Below are positions 58,971 through 64,000 of a stretch of DNA of 64,000 nucleotides, piece by piece. A program made the position numbers and the translations under genes. Origin of the DNA: F23-D06 sp002392325 (GTDB taxonomy: Bacteria > Bacteroidota > Bacteroidia > Bacteroidales > WCHB1-69); assembly GCA_946624065.1 (NCBI GenBank), contig CAMORT010000003.1, forward strand, positions 9,240-73,239, read 5' to 3'. The notes under the pieces are model-generated. The model did no database searches, was not told where the DNA came from, and worked only from the letters and a program-made list of their open reading frames with translations. Positions within the stretch are counted from its first letter, which is position 1; each line of letters opens with the position of its first letter.

Positions 58971-61900
58971 TTAGTCTTGGATACAACGAACGGACATGCC
59001 GCATTCATGGACACCCTGACTGACCATATGTGAGTGGTCGTTGTTATAATATGCCCAGTAGTAAGCGGTGGAGGAATATGGAGTCGAACTCCAATAATAG
59101 GCGTGATTTGTATTGGGCATATGATAGTATCCATTCCCGTTGAGGAGTCCGGCATACTGGATGGAGAATGTGCTATAGTAGGCGTCGATGTTGCTGTTCA
59201 GCGTGTTCATATCGCCTTGTGTGGGCAAATGCCAACCACGTGGACATGCTCCTTGTGGCTTGCTGGATGAGTTAACCGTTATCAAATGGTTATCACTAGG
59301 CGTAAGGTAATAAACATTTGTTCCAGACGCAGCTTGCCAGTTGTAGAGATAACCGTATGAACTTAAATTCCCAGTAGAGCCTCCCGGATAGTAAATATAT
59401 CTTGTGGAAGAAGAAGCGGTGGTGCCGGTTGTGGGAGTTGCAATTAAAGTACCCGCGCCGTTCTCGGTCTGGTTATAATAGTTGTCGAAGTGGGTGGCCT
59501 TGAGGTTGCTCTTCATCCAACACTGCGAACCGATGGACACTGTGTTATAAGTGTTGCCGTCCTGGTCATAGAGCGTGCTGCCGCAGTTCATTTTGGTTCT
59601 GACTACACGCTGTTCGGTAGAGTATGTGTAACCAGCAGAACTTCTGGCCCATGCGCGAATGTAGTATTTCGTGTTCGGATTCAGATTTGTGATGGTATAA
59701 TTTCCGCCTGCTGTATTGGTAACTGATGTACCAAAGTTGGAAGGAGCATCCGAGGTGTTGATACCTGCGGAGGTCGAGTTGGCATCGGTAATCGATATCG
59801 GGCTGGTGGAATAGACCAAACCTTGTGCGTAAATTCCAGTACATCCGCCCGATGTGCTGGAAGCGCTGACAGTACTGTATGAGTGGTTCATCGTAATCGA
59901 ATTCTTGGTCACTTCAGCAGTGTAATAGTAGGCGTTTGCATAGTTGTTTGATAAGTACACATCGGGATAATCGTGAGTGGTGAATGAAAGGACGCTGCCG
60001 TAAACGGTGTCCATAGCGCTGATGGCGTAAGCGCGGACATACCATTTTTGGTTGGGAGTGCTCCAACTCGAAGTAAAGGAAAAGGCCCCCGTGGATGTGC
60101 CGGAAACAGGTTCTTTTCTGAAAAATTGACCTGATTTCAGGGTTGGGTTGTTGTTGGTACTACTATAAACAAATCCCTTTTCCGTAATGGTGGGGGTTCC
60201 GGCATTGGTGAGTTCGCCATTCCATACGAACTTCATTGATGTTTGGTTGTCTCCATTGTATGTAACACCAGTTGTACTAACTTCCGGTGTGATACCCGGT
60301 TTGAACGGGGTGTTGTTGTTGGCATACAGATAGAAGGATTTTGAGACACTGCCAATGGTGATGGTTATATAGACATTGGCTACCGCATAGTACTGAGTAC
60401 CAGCCGTAAGACCAGTGATGGAAACAGAATAAATACCTGTCCCAGTACTTGAAGAAGTTCCACTGGTAACTCTGGTACCACTGGGATATGCTGCTGTATA
60501 AACATCAATATCGTGGCTGCCGAGTGTGACATATGATGAAGATCCCGCATTGGTGATGTTACCTTTTAGGGTGGCGGTGGTGGCACCATAAGAGTAACTA
60601 CTGTAAGTGTAAATGGTAGGAATTGCTGGTGTGCTGAAACTCTTCACTTCGCCGTAGGTGGTTCCCTTGGCGTTCGTGGCGTATGCACGGTAGTAGTAGG
60701 TCTTGCCCGGCTCCAAATTGCTCAAATTTGCCGCCATATTGCCGGTGGAACCAGTGACCGTGACCGTGTAGTTGGAGGTTGTAGGCGTGGCTGTGGTGCC
60801 GTAGCAGATACCACGAGCCGTAATGCTACTGCCGCCGGTAGAAGATACTGTGCCGGTCGTAGAGTAGGTGTACCGTACGGAACGATTGTTGTCGTGAGTT
60901 GCGATATTTGTACAGGTGGCTGTACCAGTCGTGCTCACCGTCGGAGCCACGCTGCCGGAAGGTCCGTTATACACACAACGCATAGAGTAAGAAGAAGTTG
61001 AACTGGTCAGATTCGAAACAGTTGCACTAGTGTTCTGCAAATAATACACTTGTCCTGACTGTGTTGTCAAGAAACCAGCACGTGTACCATAGTCATCAAA
61101 TGAGGCAGTAGAATAGCGAAAACCAGCCGGGTAGGCGTTGAAACCGGAGGCGTTGTTGGAGGATTGCGTATTACCAACGGCACAGGTGGTCGTGCTGGAA
61201 GTCCAACCGCTTGTGGACGCCATGGCCTTGGCAATATTGGCGGCTGTGCTGTTGCACTGCATGGCAGTGTTGCCCTGTAATGTGCTCTTCAATGTCTCGA
61301 ATTCGGCAGGGGTGGGAACATGCCAACCAGAGGGGCAGACACCCTGTACGGCAACCGAGGAAGAGGCGGCGCCACGCATTGCTGCGGCGAAGGTGTAGAG
61401 ACGGCCGTAGTTGGCGTTTACAGAGGAGGAACCGTTAGGAATGTAGTAACCGTTAATGGTGGTTCCGTCTGAATAGGAAGTGGAACGCAGGTTCTGGGCC
61501 ATCCAGCACTGGGAACCGATAGCCACCGTGGCATAGTTGTTGCCATTGTAGTCACTGATGTGCTCCGGATAGGAACTGCCAAGCAGCGCTTTGCAGGACT
61601 TGGGATCCGATTGGGCTGTGAAGGACTTGACCTCACCATACACGGTGTCAGCACCTCTGATGGCGTAAGCACGGTAGTAATACTTGGTTCCGGATGTCAA
61701 ACCGCTTACAGAGAAAGGTCCTATAACATATGGGTAGGATGTGGGTTGTGTGGATACCGTTGTGTATCTGTTGGTTACACCAGAAGCGCCAATTTTCAAT
61801 GTCGTGGTGGTAGTCGCACTGCTGCTATATACGAAACCGACACTGGAAAGGTTGGACATCGGAGGCATGGAATCATTGGAAACAACGACACCGGGTTTGA

Positions 61901-64000
61901 TGGAAAGTGAAACGGTTCCACCGGATGCGGTCACATTATAGATGTGGTCTGCATCGGAAGAGGAGGTTTCCACTTTGGGCAGTTGGATGGTGGGATTCTC
62001 ACCGTTGGAGTTGATACGAATACAGCGGACAGACATGAATACGGAGTCAGGAGAGGTAGTTGAACCTATGCTGGAATTGTCGTAACCGATATAGGGATTT
62101 CCACGATAGTACGAAAGTCCGAATGCTTTCTTATCTGATGACCAAAAAGCGGCAACATTTCCCATACTACCTGTTTCTGGTGTGATTTTACCATTAGTAG
62201 TTGGGTAATGTCCTGCAGGTTTGATTGAAAATCCTGTTTTATTGTTGGTTGATTGGTTGTTACCGACTTCATCGTTATAAGTGGAGTTGGTCCAACCTTC
62301 AGTGAAGGCAAGAGATTTTCCATAATATGTTGGATCCAATGTGCCTTTATACTTATCTTGGTTCTTAACATAAGTTCTCAATTCATTCCAGTCTGTGCTG
62401 GAGGGCAGTCTCCATCCTTGCGGACAAATCTGAGATGCAGCGACATAGTTATACAGACGGCCATATTGTGCGTATGTAGTAGAGGTCGTGTTGGGGTATG
62501 CGTATCTGGCATAGGAGGAGGAGTAATTGAGTGAAACTGCGCTTGTGGGTCCGGTGATGTTACCAACACTGGATGCTAAACATCTCATGTTTTCCCTCAT
62601 CCAGCACTGGTTACCGATACGCACGGTAGGATAAACATTTCCGCTGTAGTCCGTTACAGTTGGGCTGGTAGGACATGCTTCGCCGTCCTTCGGGGTGTTC
62701 TGTTCCTTGTTCAGTTTGTTGATGCTGTCGTTCAATTTGTCGAGTTCGTCGTTGAGGGCGTTGAACTTGGCCAACATGTTCTGATAGACCGTTTCCAAAT
62801 CGCAAAAGTTCACGGCCTGCTCACAGTCGCCGGTACCGGTTGTGCCGGAAAGGGTCAATGTGCCGCTTTCCGTTATGTCTGACAAAACAGAAGGCACCTC
62901 AATGGAACCCGTGGCGGCAACCACCACATCACCATTGAAGGTCTTGTCGCCCTCAATGGTCTCATCATTCGTCTTGGTCACGAAATTGCTCAGATCGGCA
63001 GTGGTGAGATAGCTGCTCAAGTCAGGGGTGTTGCTCAAGTCATTGTAATCGCCGCTGGTGGCCACATCGGCCAAAGTCGGTTTGTTGACGATGAAGGCAG
63101 CATCAGAGGGATCCGTTTCATCCCAGTCGGATTGCGTCTGGGCAGGGAGGTCAGACAATGTGATGAATCCCCTGTCGTTGGCCAGGTCGCTCGTTTTGTT
63201 GGGGATGGTTGGCGTTCCGGTCAAATCGTTGTAAGCGCCGGTGAGGGCAACCGGGGCGAACTCCGGTTTGTTGTTGATGCTGTCCCACTCGATGTTCAGT
63301 TTCACGAAACCGCCGTTGGTCAGGAAGATGGTGTCATTGCTGATGCTCAATACCTGATACTCGGGGATGGTGGGTTTGTTCAAAATCTGGGCAACACCGC
63401 TGGTGGCGTTCCAGTCGGCGTTCACCTGAGCCGCAGGGATGGTGGGTTTGTTCAAAATCTGGGCAACACCGCTGGTGGCGTTCCAGTCGGCGTTCACCTG
63501 AGCCGCAGGGATGGTCGGCTTGTTCAAAATCTGTGCCACACCGCTTGAAGCGTTCCAGTCAGCGTTCACCTGAGCCGCAGGAATGGTGGGTTTGTTCTGG
63601 ATATAGGCCTTGGATGAGGTGTTGGTCTCGCTCCAGTTGGCCTGCACCTGCTCGGCCGGGATGGTGGGTTTGTTCAAGATTTGGGCCACACCGCTGGTAG
63701 CGTTCCAGTCCGCGTTCACTTGTGCCGCAGGAATGGTGGGCTTGTTGCTCAGGTCATTGTAACTGCCGCTGGTGGCAACGGTGGCGAGTTCCGGTTTGTT
63801 CAAAATCTGCGCGGTACCACTGGTGGCGTTCCAGTCAGCGTTCACTTGAGCTGCAGGAATCGTAGGCTTGTTCTGGATGTATGCCTTGGATGAGGTGTTG
63901 GTCTCGTTCCAGTTGGCCTGTACCTGCTCCGCGGGGATGGTCGGTTTGTTGGTCAAGTCGTTGTAGTTGCCGCTGGTGGCTACCGTAGCGAGATTCGGTT
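58971..64000 (-). CDS. Large repeat/FISUMP-domain surface protein (5' partial)
   Basis: An open frame of more than 1670 codons that is still open at the right window edge, so the true start lies outside. From N to C it has: tandem 21-26-residue repeats of the type NKPTIPAAQVNADWNATSG (63954 to about 63360), as in phage tail fibres and bacterial surface fibres; a unique segment; a short coiled coil (NALNDELDKLNDSINKLNKEQN, near 62700); and three FISUMP domains starting near 62690, 61600 and 59590 (each with 'xVxIGxQCWMxxNL' and a terminal 'xxxRCI'). Fibronectin-III-like modules (GKTYYYRAYATNAKGTTYGEVKSF) lie between them. No T9SS sorting domain is seen at the end (CGMSVRCIQD). Likely a surface fibre or adhesin. 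Confidence 0.85.
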   Translation of the reverse strand, partial: PNLATVATSGNYNDLTNKPTIPAEQVQANWNETNTSSKAYIQNKPTIPAAQVNADWNATSGTAQILNKPELATVATSGSYNDLSNKPTIPAAQVNADWNATSGVAQILNKPTIPAEQVQANWSETNTSSKAYIQNKPTIPAAQVNADWNASSGVAQILNKPTIPAAQVNADWNATSGVAQILNKPTIPAAQVNADWNATSGVAQILNKPTIPEYQVLSISNDTIFLTNGGFVKLNIEWDSINNKPEFAPVALTGAYNDLTGTPTIPNKTSDLANDRGFITLSDLPAQTQSDWDETDPSDAAFIVNKPTLADVATSGDYNDLSNTPDLSSYLTTADLSNFVTKTNDETIEGDKTFNGDVVVAATGSIEVPSVLSDITESGTLTLSGTTGTGDCEQAVNFCDLETVYQNMLAKFNALNDELDKLNDSINKLNKEQNTPKDGEACPTSPTVTDYSGNVYPTVRIGNQCWMRENMRCLASSVGNITGPTSAVSLNYSSSYARYAYPNTTSTTYAQYGRLYNYVAASQICPQGWRLPSSTDWNELRTYVKNQDKYKGTLDPTYYGKSLAFTEGWTNSTYNDEVGNNQSTNNKTGFSIKPAGHYPTTNGKITPETGSMGNVAAFWSSDKKAFGLSYYRGNPYIGYDNSSIGSTTSPDSVFMSVRCIRINSNGENPTIQLPKVETSSSDADHIYNVTASGGTVSLSIKPGVVVSNDSMPPMSNLSSVGFVYSSSATTTTTLKIGASGVTNRYTTVSTQPTSYPYVIGPFSVSGLTSGTKYYYRAYAIRGADTVYGEVKSFTAQSDPKSCKALLGSSYPEHISDYNGNNYATVAIGSQCWMAQNLRSTSYSDGTTINGYYIPNGSSSVNANYGRLYTFAAAMRGAASSSVAVQGVCPSGWHVPTPAEFETLKSTLQGNTAMQCNSTAANIAKAMASTSGWTSSTTTCAVGNTQSSNNASGFNAYPAGFRYSTASFDDYGTRAGFLTTQSGQVYYLQNTSATVSNLTSSTSSYSMRCVYNGPSGSVAPTVSTTGTATCTNIATHDNNRSVRYTYSTTGTVSSTGGSSITARGICYGTTATPTTSNYTVTVTGSTGNMAANLSNLEPGKTYYYRAYATNAKGTTYGEVKSFSTPAIPTIYTYSSYSYGATTATLKGNITNAGSSSYVTLGSHDIDVYTAAYPSGTRVTSGTSSSTGTGIYSVSITGLTAGTQYYAVANVYITITIGSVSKSFYLYANNNTPFKPGITPEVSTTGVTYNGDNQTSMKFVWNGELTNAGTPTITEKGFVYSSTNNNPTLKSGQFFRKEPVSGTSTGAFSFTSSWSTPNQKWYVRAYAISAMDTVYGSVLSFTTHDYPDVYLSNNYANAYYYTAEVTKNSITMNHSYSTVSASSTSGGCTGIYAQGLVYSTSPISITDANSTSAGINTSDAPSNFGTSVTNTAGGNYTITNLNPNTKYYIRAWARSSAGYTYSTEQRVVRTKMNCGSTLYDQDGNTYNTVSIGSQCWMKSNLKATHFDNYYNQTENGAGTLIATPTTGTTASSSTRYIYYPGGSTGNLSSYGYLYNWQAASGTNVYYLTPSDNHLITVNSSSKPQGACPRGWHLPTQGDMNTLNSNIDAYYSTFSIQYAGLLNGNGYYHMPNTNHAYYWSSTPYSSTAYYWAYYNNDHSHMVSQGVHECGMSVRCIQD
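63366..64000 (-). repeat. Tandem 72-bp coding repeats of the fibre-like region
   Basis: Units of 63-78 bp encode NKPTIPA(A/E)QV..., including two consecutive 72-bp copies that are nearly identical in DNA (63375-63446 and 63447-63518). The array continues beyond the window. Suited to copy-number change by slippage or recombination. Confidence 0.85.

Overview
The window comes from the chromosome of a Bacteroidota, most likely Bacteroidales. The evidence is: promoters of the TAnnTTTG type in front of most transcription units and few Shine-Dalgarno sites; type IX secretion (T9SS) sorting domains of both type A and type B; family-specific proteins (DUF4292, DUF4270, Porin_10-like porin, single-domain GT5 'glycogen synthase', RprX/RprY-like two-component pair); and an 'spc' ribosomal protein operon in Bacteroidota order. 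I see no rRNA, CRISPR array, integrase or transposase gene.

Layout. 1-3200: end of rplN, then rplX-rplE-rpsN-rpsH-rplF-rplR-rpsE, closed by a terminator directly after rpsE. 3595-10674: a 2359-aa T9SS surface protein with repeated adhesin-like and fibronectin-III-like modules. 10761-13082: unknown membrane-anchored protein. 13280-20850: yqeY-lpxB, then two type-B T9SS proteins, a DUF4292 lipoprotein, queG and kdsD, ending at tRNA-Leu(CAG). 20919-25671: a 4.7-kb island bounded by a 21-bp direct repeat of the tRNA-Leu 3' end. It holds a DUF1016/YhcG nuclease with an unusual palindromic repeat, a guanidino-deiminase/Sel1-repeat fusion and an unknown partner gene, and no recombinase. 25741-44601: housekeeping genes (rsmI, eno, rprY/rprX-like, malic enzyme, PrsW, fumC, porin, clpB, pcm, nucleotidyltransferase, dnaA, recJ, CDF transporter). 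44591-52981: nitroreductase, DUF4270, GT5, tRNA-Leu(GAG), MFS, lipoprotein + OmpA, GNAT + SDR. 53005-55798: a cobalamin riboswitch ahead of a T9SS surface protein, followed by a beta-barrel protein and free-methionine sulfoxide reductase. 55865-58713: flippase + asparagine-synthase-like pair. 58971 to the right edge: a very large FISUMP-domain protein with phage-fibre-like tandem repeats, truncated by the window.

Two patterns run through the whole window. First, at least seven arrays of degenerate 7-nt tandem units occur, mostly intergenic and one inside a T9SS sorting domain. Second, an imperfect REP/BIME-like inverted-repeat element is seen in a clean copy near 58.8 kb and a decayed copy near 3.25 kb. 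The best candidate for an undescribed system is the integrase-less tRNA-Leu island: a nuclease with a hairpin-forming 39-bp coding repeat beside a two-gene deiminase-Sel1 operon.
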